A stretch of DNA of 64,000 bases from an uncultured Bacillota bacterium (GTDB lineage Bacteria; Bacillota; Clostridia; Peptostreptococcales; Anaerovoracaceae): contig CASEFA010000006.1 of assembly GCA_949287095.1 (NCBI GenBank), forward strand, positions 1 to 64,000, read 5' to 3'. A program made the translations under genes and the position numbers. Below are positions 35,197 through 44,229 of the stretch, piece after piece. How positions within the stretch are numbered: position 1 is the stretch's first letter; each line of letters opens with the position of its first letter. The notes beneath the pieces are model-generated. The model searched no databases. It had not been told where the DNA came from and saw only the letters and a program-made list of their open reading frames with translations.

Positions 35197-36225
35197 ATGG
35201 CAGAATCCAGTCTGGGATATAAACTGAGAGTGCTCAGAAAAGCCAGCTTCGGCAAATTTTTCGATGTGGTTAAAACTGCAAGCGAAAGATCCGGAAAAAG
35301 CAAAATTTCATGTATGACAGATATGATAGGATGCATGAAAAAATACGGAGCGGGCTATTACGATTATATTATTTTTCAGTTTTACAATCTGACTCCGGCA
35401 CAGAGAGACACGTACCTTACCAGATTCAGGAGCAAAAAACTGATAATGCAGTATAACGACGAAAGTTATGCTCACATATTTGACAATAAGAACGAGTTCA
35501 ATAAGGTCTTTAAGGATTACATCGGAAGAAAATTCGTAGATATGGAGAGCAATTCCGATGAAGAGATACTCGAATATATATCTTCAACGGGCAGAATCTT
35601 TGCCAAGATGAAGGATCTTACCTGCGGTCATGGAGCCGAGATAATCGATACCTCCGACTTTGAAAGCAGCGAAGCGGTTTTAAAGTATGCGAGAGAGAAG
35701 AACTTCGGTACTCTTGAGGATATCATAGAAAATCATCCTGCACTTGCGGAGATGTATCCGTGCTCCGTCAACACCATGAGAATGATTACCCTTATAGGAG
35801 ATGACGGCAAGCCTCATCTTATTTATGCCGTGCAGAAATTCGGCAATAACGGAAGAATAGTAGATAATTACGGCCTTCATGGTCCTGTCGACCTTGAAAC
35901 CGGCGAATTTCTCTTCCCGGCTCATCCGGGAGAGACGACGGCCGATGAGCTGTTCACGGTGCATCCGTACACGGGTAAGCAGATAGTCGGTTTTGTGACT
36001 CCGATGTTTAAAGAGGCGAAAGAAATGGTTCTAAAGGCCGCAATGGTGGTTCCTCAGATGAGATATGTGGGATGGGACGTTGCCGTAACGCCGAACGGAC
36101 CTGCCATAATCGAGGGAAACAACTACTGCGCTCACGATTTCTGGCAGCTTCCGGGTCAGACGCCGGGAGGAATAGGAATTATCCCAGAGCTCATGAAGAT
36201 AGTTCCAAGCTTTAAATACAGATAG
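35197..36225 (+). CDS. ATP-grasp protein of the sugar-transfer-associated type
   Basis: 342 residues with an ATP-grasp-like arrangement: NDESYAHIFDNKNEFNKVFKDYIG before the central domain, RIFAKMKDLTCGHGAEIID (the Lys/Gly nucleotide loop), CSVNTMRMITLIGDDGKPHL, and the metal-binding end WDVAVTPNGPAIIEGNNYC. It resembles the group called sugar-transfer associated ATP-grasp (PF14397-like), found in polysaccharide or cell-envelope clusters; its substrate is not known. It starts 3 bases after cobO and lies 20 bases before the MurT-like gene, which suggests a role with that pair. Confidence 0.78.
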   Translation: MAESSLGYKLRVLRKASFGKFFDVVKTASERSGKSKISCMTDMIGCMKKYGAGYYDYIIFQFYNLTPAQRDTYLTRFRSKKLIMQYNDESYAHIFDNKNEFNKVFKDYIGRKFVDMESNSDEEILEYISSTGRIFAKMKDLTCGHGAEIIDTSDFESSEAVLKYAREKNFGTLEDIIENHPALAEMYPCSVNTMRMITLIGDDGKPHLIYAVQKFGNNGRIVDNYGLHGPVDLETGEFLFPAHPGETTADELFTVHPYTGKQIVGFVTPMFKEAKEMVLKAAMVVPQMRYVGWDVAVTPNGPAIIEGNNYCAHDFWQLPGQTPGGIGIIPELMKIVPSFKYR

Positions 36226-36245
36226 ATGTAAACGGAGGTTTTTAA

Positions 36246-37622
36246 ATGGGAAAACTCAGGTTTGCCATAGCTCTTGCAGCGGCCAAGCTGTCTGTTATAG
36301 CGCTTAAAATAACTAAGAGAAACGGGACCAATTTTCCGGGCGTAGTGGCTATCAGAATCTGTCCGGATTTCCTGAAATATATAAACAGACCGGAGAAAAT
36401 CATTGCGGTTACGGGAACCAACGGGAAGACCACCGTATCCAATCTGCTCAGAGACGTTCTCGCTCAGGCGGGGAAGACGGTATTAAACAACGGCCTCGGC
36501 TCAAATATAGCTTCCGGAATTGCCACATGCCTTATTTCCGGCGTAAACATCTTCAACGTGGAAAAATATAAAGCTGCCGTCCTCGAAGTGGACGAAAGGT
36601 CGGCTCTTCGCATATTCCCGTACGTTAAACCGGACTGGATGATTGTAACAAACCTTTCCAGAGACTCCATAATGAGAAACGCTCACCCGGAGTATATAAG
36701 AAAAATCCTTGAGGATAATATTCCTCCGGAAACGAAGCTTATTCTCAACGCCGACGACCTTCTCTCAGCCGGTATTGCGCCAAAGAATGAGAGAGTGTAT
36801 TTCGGCATAGAGAAAATGGAAGGAGACGCACAGGAGAGCGTCAACCTCATAAACGATATGCAGATATGTCCTCGCTGCCATACGAAACTCAAATACGAGT
36901 ACGTCAGGTACAGCAGCATCGGAAAAGCCTACTGTCCGAACTGTGATTTCAGATCTCCAGAGTACGATTATGCGGCGTATAACGTCGACGTAAGGTCAAT
37001 GTACATGGACATCAGGACGGGAGATGAATCCGAGCATTTCAGTCTGATGAATGAGGGAACGTTCAATATCTACAATCAGGTTACCGTTATAACGGCTATG
37101 CACGAGCTGGGATACAGCCTTTCAGAAATCAAAGGCTTCATGTCAAAGGTCGATATTGTAAAGACCAGATATAACGTGACTGAGTGCGGTGATAAGACTG
37201 TCACTATGCTCCTCTCGAAGGATAAGAACGCTTATGCCGGTTCAAGGGTTTTCGAATATATCGCATCTCAGCCGGGCGATAAGGAAGTAATCCTCATGAT
37301 GAACTGCTTGGGCGACGTGAAGCACTGGTCCGAAAACACCTGCTGGCTGTATGACTGTGATTTCGAGTTTTTAAACGGTCACGGAATAAAGCACATAATC
37401 GTTACGGGACCGAGAGAAAAGGACTACAAGCTCAGACTGCTGATGGCAGGAGTTCCCGAAGATATCATATCTGCATGCGAGACGGAAACAGACGCACCGG
37501 GACTTTTAAGGCTCTTTGAAAACGACAATATCTACATTCTCTACGGCACGGACTCCATCGCCCTTGCCGGAAAAGTAAAGGCCGGCGTTATTGCGGCTAT
37601 CGGAGAGGAGGGAACAAAATGA
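36246..37622 (+). CDS. MurT-like Mur ligase (lipid II isoglutaminyl synthase subunit-like)
   Basis: 458 residues. Mur-ligase P-loop GTNGKTT at 57-63. A zinc ribbon typical of MurT is at C208/C211 and C230/C233. The C-terminal DUF1727-like domain spans about 310-458. In known systems MurT-GatD amidates Glu of lipid II. Here several MurT motifs are altered: the RDQLDRYGE-like loop reads RDSIMRNAHPE (near 139), and the DVSWIWD-like segment reads NTCWLYD (364-370), where a conserved Asp should complete the amidotransferase triad. It overlaps the GatD-like gene by 4 bases. It could be a diverged MurT or a ligase with another nitrogen donor. Confidence 0.82.
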   Translation: MGKLRFAIALAAAKLSVIALKITKRNGTNFPGVVAIRICPDFLKYINRPEKIIAVTGTNGKTTVSNLLRDVLAQAGKTVLNNGLGSNIASGIATCLISGVNIFNVEKYKAAVLEVDERSALRIFPYVKPDWMIVTNLSRDSIMRNAHPEYIRKILEDNIPPETKLILNADDLLSAGIAPKNERVYFGIEKMEGDAQESVNLINDMQICPRCHTKLKYEYVRYSSIGKAYCPNCDFRSPEYDYAAYNVDVRSMYMDIRTGDESEHFSLMNEGTFNIYNQVTVITAMHELGYSLSEIKGFMSKVDIVKTRYNVTECGDKTVTMLLSKDKNAYAGSRVFEYIASQPGDKEVILMMNCLGDVKHWSENTCWLYDCDFEFLNGHGIKHIIVTGPREKDYKLRLLMAGVPEDIISACETETDAPGLLRLFENDNIYILYGTDSIALAGKVKAGVIAAIGEEGTK

Positions 37623-38341
37623 GAGTAGAGGTTTTGTTTCCTGAAATTGCAAATCTGTACGGAGAACTGGGCAATATAAGGTATCTTGAAAAATCCGTTC
37701 CGGATATTTGTGTAAAAGAAACTTCCGTAAACGAAAAACCTGCGTTTCTCGACTCCGATGAGGAAAGTTTCGACCTTGTGTATTTGGGAACCATGAGCGA
37801 AAGTTCTCAGCTTCTCGTCATGGAAAAGCTCGCTCCGTACAGGGAAGAGATAATTTCTTCCATTGAGAACGGACAGAGGATACTCGTAACGGGAAATGCG
37901 CTGGAGATATTCGGAAAGTCGATTTCTGACGACACGGGAGAAAAGCAGCAGTGTCTGGGGATTTTCGATTTCCATACGGAAAGAAAGATGATGAATCGGT
38001 TCAACTCTCTCTACCTGGGAAAGTACGGAGACATAGACGTAGCCGGATATAAAAGCCAGTTCACTCATTCTTTTTACGATGACAGCAGCCTCAAGCCTCT
38101 GTTTATGACAGAAAGAGGCCCGGGATTCAACCCTGAGGTAAAAGAAGAGGGCATAAGATATAAAAACTTTATGGCTACATACGTTATAGGACCGCTGTTT
38201 ATCATAAATCCGCCTCTCATGACTGCTATCCTTAAAGAGGCCGGTGTAGAAGCGGAACCTGCATTTAAGGATTCGGCAATGGATGCCTACAGAAGCAGAA
38301 TTGCCGAATACAGCAATCCTAAGACGGGATTTTATTATTAA
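37619..38341 (+). CDS. GatD-like class I glutamine amidotransferase homologue lacking catalytic Cys and His
   Basis: 240 residues, colinear with GatD: FPEIANLYGELGNIRYL start, a middle GIFDFHTERK that corresponds to GILDFYTESK, and EGIRYKNFMATYVIGPLFII at the end. The nucleophile segment, normally CGGYQ.LG, reads TGNALEIFG (91-99), so the Cys is Gly92. The catalytic His of the THGP-like motif is Ile190 (TYVIGP). The protein therefore cannot release ammonia from glutamine by the known mechanism. It overlaps and is surely paired with the MurT-like gene. Cys31 and Cys112 exist but are not in catalytic positions. Confidence 0.8.
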   Translation: MRVEVLFPEIANLYGELGNIRYLEKSVPDICVKETSVNEKPAFLDSDEESFDLVYLGTMSESSQLLVMEKLAPYREEIISSIENGQRILVTGNALEIFGKSISDDTGEKQQCLGIFDFHTERKMMNRFNSLYLGKYGDIDVAGYKSQFTHSFYDDSSLKPLFMTERGPGFNPEVKEEGIRYKNFMATYVIGPLFIINPPLMTAILKEAGVEAEPAFKDSAMDAYRSRIAEYSNPKTGFYY

Positions 38342-38355
38342 GGATAACGGAATAG

Positions 38356-39081
38356 ATGAACAGATTTAAACAGATTTTAAATTCACCTATAGGCATTTTC
38401 ATCATACTGCTCTTTTTGTTTAACATGGTGTCGGGAGCATATACCAATCCACTGGACTGGATTATGAGGAAGCTGATGATGCTTCCGGGAATCGTCATAG
38501 GACTTTCGGTTCATGAATGGGCTCACGGTTTTGTGTCTCATAAGCTTGGGGATCCGACGCCGAAGATACAGGGCAGACTGACACTCAATCCCGCTGCTCA
38601 TATGGATCCCATAGGCTTCCTGTCCCTGCTCATATGCGGCTTCGGATGGGGAATCCCCGTGGAAATCGACTCCAGATATTATAAGCACAGGAGATCCGGA
38701 GAGATGATGGTGGCTTTTGCGGGAGTCCTTATGAACTTCATAACCGCCGTAGTATTCACATTTATCGTGAAAGGAATATACACCGTTTCAGCAGCCTTTG
38801 TGCTGAGCGCGGTCGGAAGTATAATCACAGAGATACTCCTGTACGTAGTCTGGATAAACGTGGTGCTCATGGCATTCAACCTGCTGCCTATCCCGCCTCT
38901 TGACGGTTTTAATATCGTGACGGAGATTTTCAATCTGAGAAAATACTCCTGGTGGTACAAGTTTTACAGATACGGTTTTCTTATCCTGTTCGCCTGCGTG
39001 ATGTTCGGCATCACAGGAATACTGCTTAACGTTCCGATAAGAGCGATGTACAGTCTGCTGGTGAATATTCTGTATATGTAA
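38356..39081 (+). CDS. Site-2 protease family (M50) membrane metalloprotease
   Basis: 241 residues with five to six membrane helices. Zinc-binding HEWAH (H53, E54, H57) and the second site FNLLPIPPLDGFN near 174 that supplies the Asp ligand. It lacks a PDZ domain, so it belongs to the short S2P-like group rather than RseP. Substrate unknown; an adjacent anti-sigma or signalling partner is absent. It begins 14 bases after the GatD-like stop and ends this gene run. Inverted repeats follow, one of which looks like a terminator. Confidence 0.88.
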   Translation: MNRFKQILNSPIGIFIILLFLFNMVSGAYTNPLDWIMRKLMMLPGIVIGLSVHEWAHGFVSHKLGDPTPKIQGRLTLNPAAHMDPIGFLSLLICGFGWGIPVEIDSRYYKHRRSGEMMVAFAGVLMNFITAVVFTFIVKGIYTVSAAFVLSAVGSIITEILLYVVWINVVLMAFNLLPIPPLDGFNIVTEIFNLRKYSWWYKFYRYGFLILFACVMFGITGILLNVPIRAMYSLLVNILYM

Positions 39082-39092
39082 CAGCCTGGAAA

Positions 39093-39278
39093 TTGACAAA
39101 GATCAGGATAATGCGTGCCTTTGTCAAGGTGAAAATTGACCAAAAACTTCATATGTATCAAAAAGTCAAGGAAAATGATTAAATTAAAATCGAATTCCTT
39201 GACTTTTTTCTTACCTCTTCTGCATTTTGTCAAATCCGGCCTTGACAAAACCTTAGAAACGATACTTATTTGTCAAAA
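39093..39278. repeat. Three tandem inverted repeats with TTGAC/GTCAA cores
   Basis: IR1: TTGACAAAG (39093-39101) with CTTTGTCAA (39119-39127). IR2: AAAAAGTCAAGGAA (39160-39173) with TTCCTTGACTTTTT (39195-39208). IR3: TTTTGTCAA (39225-39233) with TTGACAAAA (39242-39250). Additional single copies lie at 39136 (TTGACC) and 39269 (TTTGTCAAAA). The spacing is 15-60 bp and the orientation alternates. Confidence 0.7.
39160..39209 (+). terminator. Possible terminator of the M50 gene run (IR2)
   Basis: A perfect 14-bp stem whose right arm ends in six T residues; the 21-base loop is longer than usual. As the left arm starts with an A-run it could act in both directions. Confidence 0.5.
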
Positions 39279-39309
39279 ACAGCCTAAAAAAATAAGACAG
39301 ATAGAATTG

Positions 39310-39336
39310 TTAGCACTCTTTTACGATGAGTGCTAA
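39310..39336. promoter_or_regulatory. CIRCE element (HrcA operator) of clpB
   Basis: TTAGCACTC (39310-39318), nine-base spacer, GAGTGCTAA (39328-39336): a perfect match to the CIRCE consensus. It lies 7 bases upstream of the -35, so HrcA repression of clpB and heat-shock induction are expected. Confidence 0.95.
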
Positions 39337-39343
39337 AAAGTTC

Positions 39344-39372
39344 TTGCATTTTGATGTTCCGGGTAGTAATAT
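39344..39372 (+). promoter_or_regulatory. Promoter of clpB
   Basis: TTGCAT (39344-39349), 17-bp spacer, TAATAT (39367-39372), directly after CIRCE. Confidence 0.7.
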
Positions 39373-39423
39373 ATATCTGTAAGCAGAAAACTATACCTGT
39401 TGATCAAAGAGGGGTGATATATA

Positions 39424-42015
39424 ATGAACATCGAAAAATACACGCAGAATGCGCAGCAGGCTGTTATGGACAGCCAGAACATAGCCGTTTCCGAAGGGAA
39501 TCAGACCCTTGAGGTTGAGCATCTTCACCTGGCTCTTCTGCATCAGAAAGACGGACTCATTCCAAAGCTTATAAAGAGCATGGGAGTGAACGAGTCACAG
39601 TTTGAAGGCGAAGTGGAGGCGGAGGTTGCAAAGCTTCCTAAGGTATCCGGAGGCAGCGGACAGCTTTACGCTTCAGGAAGGCTTAACAAGGTCCTTGTTG
39701 CCGCCGAAAAGAACGCCGAGGACTTTAAGGACGAGTACGTCAGCGTGGAACACATATATCTTGCCATGCTGGCGGAGAGAAACACGCCGTCTGCAGCGCT
39801 TTTCAAAAAGTACGGAATCACTAAGGATAAATTCCTCGACGCTCTTTCCAAGGTAAGAGGAAATCAGAGAATCACGAGTCAGAATCCTGAGGATAACTAC
39901 GACGCTTTGAACAAATACGGCAGAGATCTGGTGGAGATGGCAAGAGAAGGAAAGCTGGATCCAGTTATCGGAAGAGACAGTGAAATAAGACACACCATAC
40001 AGATTTTGTCCAGAAGAACCAAGAACAACCCTGTTCTCATAGGAGAGCCGGGCGTGGGTAAGACTGCCGTGGTGGAAGGACTTGCCCAGAGAATTCTCAA
40101 GGGAGACGTGCCGGAAGGCCTTAAGGACAAGACGATTTTCGCTCTCGACATGGGTTCGCTCATCGCTGGCGCCAAGTTCAGAGGAGAGTTCGAAGAAAGG
40201 CTGAAGGCCGTTTTAAATGAAATAGAAAAGTCCGAGGGAAGGATAATACTCTTTATAGACGAGATCCACAATATCGTGGGAGCGGGAAGAACTGAAGGCT
40301 CCATGGACGCGGGAAACCTCCTCAAGCCTAAACTGGCAAGAGGCGAGCTTCACTGCATAGGCGCGACCACCCTCGACGAGTACAGAAAGTACATTGAAAA
40401 GGACGCCGCCCTGGAGAGAAGATTCCAGAAGGTATTAGTCGATCAGCCAAGCGTTGAGGACACCATTTCAATTCTGAGAGGGCTTAAGGAGAGATTTGAG
40501 ATTCACCACGGCGTAAGGATAACAGACGGCGCGCTCATTGCCTGCGCGACCCTTTCCGACAGATATATATCCGACAGATTCCTTCCGGATAAGGCCATCG
40601 ACCTTATGGACGAGGCGGCCGCGAGAATCAGGACGGAAATCGACAGCATGCCGGCGGAGCTTGACGAGATTTCAAGAAAGATTATGCAGCTTGAAATAGA
40701 AAAGCAGGCTCTGGGAAAGGAAACGGACAGAGGCTCTAAAGCGAGACTTGAGGCTCTTGAGAAAGAGCTTGCTCAGCTTAAAGATGAGAACGCGTCAATG
40801 CGGGCCCAGTGGGAAAATGAAAAGAAGGCAATCGCCGACGTGAAAACCACAAAGGAAGAAATCGACGCTGTAAAGCATCAGATGGAAGAGGCGGAAAGAA
40901 ACTACGACCTTGAGACTCTTGCAAAGCTGAAGTACGGAAAACTGCCGGAGCTTGAGAAGAAGCTGGAGGCCGAAAAGGAGACGGCGGATCCTTCCGAAAA
41001 CAGACTCCTTAAAGAGGAAGTAAACGAAGAGGAAATCGCCGAGGTTATCTCTTCATGGACTGGAATCCCTGTGGCCAAACTGGTAGAAAGCGAAAGGGAG
41101 AAGCTCCTTAAGCTTGCCGAAATTCTTCACAGAAGGGTTATAGGCCAGGACGAGGGCGTTGAAGCCGTATCCGAGGCCATACTGAGAGCACGGGCCGGAC
41201 TTAAGGAAGAAAACAGACCTATAGGTTCGTTCATATTCCTGGGACCTACGGGAGTCGGAAAGACAGAGCTTGCAAAGGCCCTTGCGGAAGCGCTCTTTGA
41301 TACGGAGAAAAACCTCATAAGAATAGATATGTCAGAGTACATGGAGAAACATTCCGTATCAAGACTTGTAGGAGCGCCTCCGGGATACGTTGGATATGAC
41401 GAAGGCGGACAGCTCACCGAGGCGGTAAGAAGAAGACCGTACAGCGTAATACTGTTCGACGAAATAGAAAAGGCTCATCCTGACGTGTTCAACATTCTCC
41501 TGCAGCTTCTGGACGACGGACGGCTTACGGACAATCAGGGCAGAACCGTAGACTTTAAGAACACTGTAGTTATAATGACCTCCAATATCGGAAGCGCCGA
41601 GCTTACGGAGAATATCAGTTCTGACGGAACAATCCCGCAGGAGGTAAAGGACAGGGTTGAAGGCCAGCTTAAGAACTATTTCAGACCGGAGTTCTTAAAC
41701 CGTATAGACGACATAGTCGTATTCAGTCCGCTTACAGAGGAGCAGGTAATAAGGATAACCGAGCTTTCCATGAAGGCTCTGGAAGCACGTCTTGCCGACA
41801 GAAACATTACTCTGGAGCTTACTGACGATGCGAAGAGGTTCATAGCTTCGGAAGCTTACGATCCTAATTACGGAGCGCGTCCCGTAAAGCGTTACATCCA
41901 GAGAAACATCGAGACAAAGCTTGCCGAGATGATAATAAAAGGCGATGTGGCCGACGGCGACAGAGTAGAGATATCATCCGGAGAGGACGGACTGAAGTTC
42001 AACAGAGTGGAATAA
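39424..42015 (+). CDS. clpB: ATP-dependent disaggregase ClpB
   Basis: Hsp100 chaperone that with DnaK rescues aggregated proteins. 863 residues. N-domain Clp repeats (1-145), AAA-1 with GEPGVGKTA near 201, the middle coiled-coil domain (about 400-525, [20 protein letters not shown]), and AAA-2 with GPTGVGKTE near 604 and [14 protein letters not shown]. The middle domain distinguishes ClpB from ClpC/ClpA, and no ClpP-binding IGL loop was noticed. GAGGGGTG precedes the ATG. Controlled by CIRCE. Confidence 0.96.
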   Translation: MNIEKYTQNAQQAVMDSQNIAVSEGNQTLEVEHLHLALLHQKDGLIPKLIKSMGVNESQFEGEVEAEVAKLPKVSGGSGQLYASGRLNKVLVAAEKNAEDFKDEYVSVEHIYLAMLAERNTPSAALFKKYGITKDKFLDALSKVRGNQRITSQNPEDNYDALNKYGRDLVEMAREGKLDPVIGRDSEIRHTIQILSRRTKNNPVLIGEPGVGKTAVVEGLAQRILKGDVPEGLKDKTIFALDMGSLIAGAKFRGEFEERLKAVLNEIEKSEGRIILFIDEIHNIVGAGRTEGSMDAGNLLKPKLARGELHCIGATTLDEYRKYIEKDAALERRFQKVLVDQPSVEDTISILRGLKERFEIHHGVRITDGALIACATLSDRYISDRFLPDKAIDLMDEAAARIRTEIDSMPAELDEISRKIMQLEIEKQALGKETDRGSKARLEALEKELAQLKDENASMRAQWENEKKAIADVKTTKEEIDAVKHQMEEAERNYDLETLAKLKYGKLPELEKKLEAEKETADPSENRLLKEEVNEEEIAEVISSWTGIPVAKLVESEREKLLKLAEILHRRVIGQDEGVEAVSEAILRARAGLKEENRPIGSFIFLGPTGVGKTELAKALAEALFDTEKNLIRIDMSEYMEKHSVSRLVGAPPGYVGYDEGGQLTEAVRRRPYSVILFDEIEKAHPDVFNILLQLLDDGRLTDNQGRTVDFKNTVVIMTSNIGSAELTENISSDGTIPQEVKDRVEGQLKNYFRPEFLNRIDDIVVFSPLTEEQVIRITELSMKALEARLADRNITLELTDDAKRFIASEAYDPNYGARPVKRYIQRNIETKLAEMIIKGDVADGDRVEISSGEDGLKFNRVE

Positions 42016-42061
42016 TGAGTTAATTCCACAGGATATGGTTACAGAACAGAAAGTGTTGATA

Positions 42062-42116
42062 AAAACCGCTATAACTGTTGAAAAACCAACAGTTGTAGTG
42101 GTTTTATCTTTTTTTA
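42062..42116 (+). terminator. Terminator after clpB
   Basis: A 19-bp stem with two mismatches: AAAACC.CTA.AACTGTTG (42062-42080) with CAACAGTT.TAG.GGTTTT (42087-42105), followed by a seven-T run. Confidence 0.85.
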
Positions 42117-42156
42117 CACAAATTTTATACTTGCATTATATAACGTACGTAAATAT

Positions 42157-42206
42157 AATAAAAGTGTGATTATATAACACATAATATGCAATAAAAGTGT
42201 GATTAT
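42157..42206. repeat. 17-bp direct repeat before the DUF4143 ATPase
   Basis: AATAAAAGTGTGATTAT is present exactly at 42157-42173 and 42190-42206, 33 bp apart (about three helical turns). The second copy ends 4 bases before the GGAGGG ribosome binding site region, so the repeats could bind a regulator covering the promoter. Confidence 0.6.
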
Positions 42207-42215
42207 GGAGGGTTT

Positions 42216-43553
42216 ATGGAAAGATTGATTATGAATGAGCTTCTGAAATGGAAGAATTCACCTTATCGTAAACCTTTGATTCTGAAAGGTGTGCGCCAGG
42301 TCGGCAAGACGTGGATTTTAAAAGAGTTCGGCAAAAGGTATTATAAAAACGTTGCGTATTTTAACTTTGATGAAAACAGTGAGTACAGGCAGTTCTTTAA
42401 GACAACAAAGGACGTAGACCGAATTTTGCAGAACCTGATGCTTGCAAGCAGTCAAAAAATATTACCGGAATCAACTTTTATCATTTTTGACGAAGTGCAG
42501 GATTGTCCTGAGGTAATTAATTCTATGAAGTATTTCTGCGAAAACGCTCCACAGTATCATATTGCCTGTGCCGGTTCTCTTCTTGGTATTGCTTTGGCAA
42601 AACCATCTTCTTTTCCGGTAGGTAAGGTAAACTTCATGCAGATTAATCCCATGACGTTTACAGAGTTTCTTCTGGCCAACGGGGACGAGAACCTTGCTGA
42701 ATATATGAAAACTGTAGATACCCTTGAACCGATTCCCGATGCTTTCTTTAATCCTCTGTACGAAAAGCTTAAAATGTATTACGTGACAGGCGGTATGCCG
42801 GAATCTGTAAAAATGTGGACAGAGGCGCGTGATATAGATGCAATGCAGGAAGTTCTTTCAGGAATTATCGGTACTTACGAGAGGGATTTTGCTAAACATC
42901 CTAACGTCAGTGAATTTCCTAAGATCTCAATGATTTGGAATTCACTGCCATTTCAGTTGTCAAGAGAAAACAAAAAGTTCATATATAAAGTCGTAAAAGA
43001 AGGGGCAAGAGCACGTGAGTATGAGGATGCCCTGCAATGGCTCGTAGATGCACGCCTTGTATATAAAATTTACCGCAGCACAGCTCCGGGGCTTCCAATG
43101 TCAGCATATGATGATATATCTGCTTTCAAGATTTATATGGTGGATGTGGGACTGCTTCGCAGACTGGCACAGCTTTCACCAACTGCATTTGGTGAGGGGA
43201 ACCGTCTGTTTACGGAATTTAAGGGCGCATTGACAGAGAACTTTGTACTTCAGACACTGGTGACGCAATATGAAGTGACTCCACGGTACTGGACAAAGAC
43301 GAATCCTCCATACGAAGTGGACTTTCTTATTCAGCGTGAAAACGATATTTTTCCTGTAGAAGTCAAGTCTGAATCCAACACTGCAAGCAGGAGCCTGAAA
43401 AAATACAAAGAATTGTTTTCTGATAAAGTCAGGTTGCGTATCCGATTCTCACTTAACAACCTGAAGCTTGATGATGATATGCTGAACATCCCGCTTTTCA
43501 TGGCAGATCAGACTGATCGTCTGATTGGACTGGCTTTGGAACAGAAAAAATAA
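42216..43553 (+). CDS. AAA ATPase with C-terminal DUF4143
   Basis: 445 residues. AAA_14-type P-loop LKGVRQVGKTW (25-32), Walker B IIFDEVQDCPE near 90, sensor ACAGSLLGIAL, and the DUF4143 C-terminal half with FKGALTENFVLQTL and YEVDFLIQRENDIFPVEVKSE; the latter matches a restriction-endonuclease-like (PD-(D/E)xK-like) core D...E.K. The family is abundant in gut anaerobes, is often laterally transferred, and its role is unknown. The gene is more AT-rich than clpB and is isolated between a terminator and a convergent regulator. GGAGGG precedes the ATG. Confidence 0.88.
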   Translation: MERLIMNELLKWKNSPYRKPLILKGVRQVGKTWILKEFGKRYYKNVAYFNFDENSEYRQFFKTTKDVDRILQNLMLASSQKILPESTFIIFDEVQDCPEVINSMKYFCENAPQYHIACAGSLLGIALAKPSSFPVGKVNFMQINPMTFTEFLLANGDENLAEYMKTVDTLEPIPDAFFNPLYEKLKMYYVTGGMPESVKMWTEARDIDAMQEVLSGIIGTYERDFAKHPNVSEFPKISMIWNSLPFQLSRENKKFIYKVVKEGARAREYEDALQWLVDARLVYKIYRSTAPGLPMSAYDDISAFKIYMVDVGLLRRLAQLSPTAFGEGNRLFTEFKGALTENFVLQTLVTQYEVTPRYWTKTNPPYEVDFLIQRENDIFPVEVKSESNTASRSLKKYKELFSDKVRLRIRFSLNNLKLDDDMLNIPLFMADQTDRLIGLALEQKK

Positions 43554-43563
43554 AAAAACAAAA

Positions 43564-44223
43564 TCAGCCGCGGCGTTTCATAGAGCTTTTCATGTGAACC
43601 TTCATGGCTCTCGCTCCGTTATCGGGATTTTCATTTTTGAAGGCGTTATAGATGCGGGAATGCTCCTTGAAAACCTTCTGAAGATAACCCGGTGCAAAGT
43701 AGTTGGACGAGCTGCAGTAGTTTATAATCGTCTGGTAGCGGATAAGGGTATCCTCTAAAAGCCGGTTATGGGCGGCCTTATATATCTGACGGTGAAAAGC
43801 GGTGTTTATGCTTATCATTTTCGGAATGTCGTCTTTGGCGGTGTAGAACTTCATGAAATCGTATATTTCATCGAGTTCGTCCATCTGCTCTTCGGTGATT
43901 CGCTCGATTCCCCAGCGGACGGCAAGGATTTCATAGTCGGTACGCATCTCGAAGAAATCGGATATTTCCTGATCGGAAAAGCCTGTGACTATGGCGCCTT
44001 TATTTGGAACAAGCCTGATCACCCCGTCTTTTTCAAGACGGCCGAGAGCCTCTCTTACAGGGGTTCTGCTGGCGCTGTACATTTCACAGACCTTCTGCTC
44101 CACAAGGCGGGAATCCTTCTTTATGTGACCGGTAAGGATGTCTCTGAGAAGCTTCTGATATACCGCTTCCGTAAGGGGAAGAGCGTCAAAGTTGATTTCG
44201 CTTATTTCTTTAATAATACTCAT
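43564..44223 (-). CDS. GntR/FadR-family transcriptional regulator
   Basis: 219 residues. N-terminal winged helix (LTEAVYQKLLRDILTGHIKK, ASRTPVREALGRLEKDGVIRLVPNKGAIV), and a helical FCD effector domain (FFEMRTDYEILAVRWGIERI, INTAFHRQIYKAAHNRLL). FCD regulators usually sense organic acids. The promoter and start codon arrangement suggests a leaderless mRNA: no Shine-Dalgarno is present and the -10 lies only 6 bases from the ATG. It is divergent from nth. Confidence 0.9.
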   Translation of the reverse strand: MSIIKEISEINFDALPLTEAVYQKLLRDILTGHIKKDSRLVEQKVCEMYSASRTPVREALGRLEKDGVIRLVPNKGAIVTGFSDQEISDFFEMRTDYEILAVRWGIERITEEQMDELDEIYDFMKFYTAKDDIPKMISINTAFHRQIYKAAHNRLLEDTLIRYQTIINYCSSSNYFAPGYLQKVFKEHSRIYNAFKNENPDNGARAMKVHMKSSMKRRG

Positions 44224-44229
44224 GGATAA

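Larger units (their letters stand above)
39082..39423. other. Gene-free 342-bp gap: GTCAA repeat array, CIRCE and clpB promoter
   Basis: No coding region. The first 200 bases carry three successive inverted repeats built on GTCAA/TTGAC; then come the CIRCE operator and the clpB promoter. All are listed separately. Confidence 0.7.

Noticed and set aside
39093..39278. CtsR operator for clpB
   Set aside because: CtsR needs a direct tandem of the GGTCAAA heptad; here the units are inverted and most read TTGACAAA, and CIRCE already explains clpB control.
42007..42029. Inverted repeat GTGGAAT...ATTCCAC at the clpB stop
   Set aside because: Only 7 bp and no U-tract; the strong terminator at 42062-42116 makes it unnecessary to invoke.
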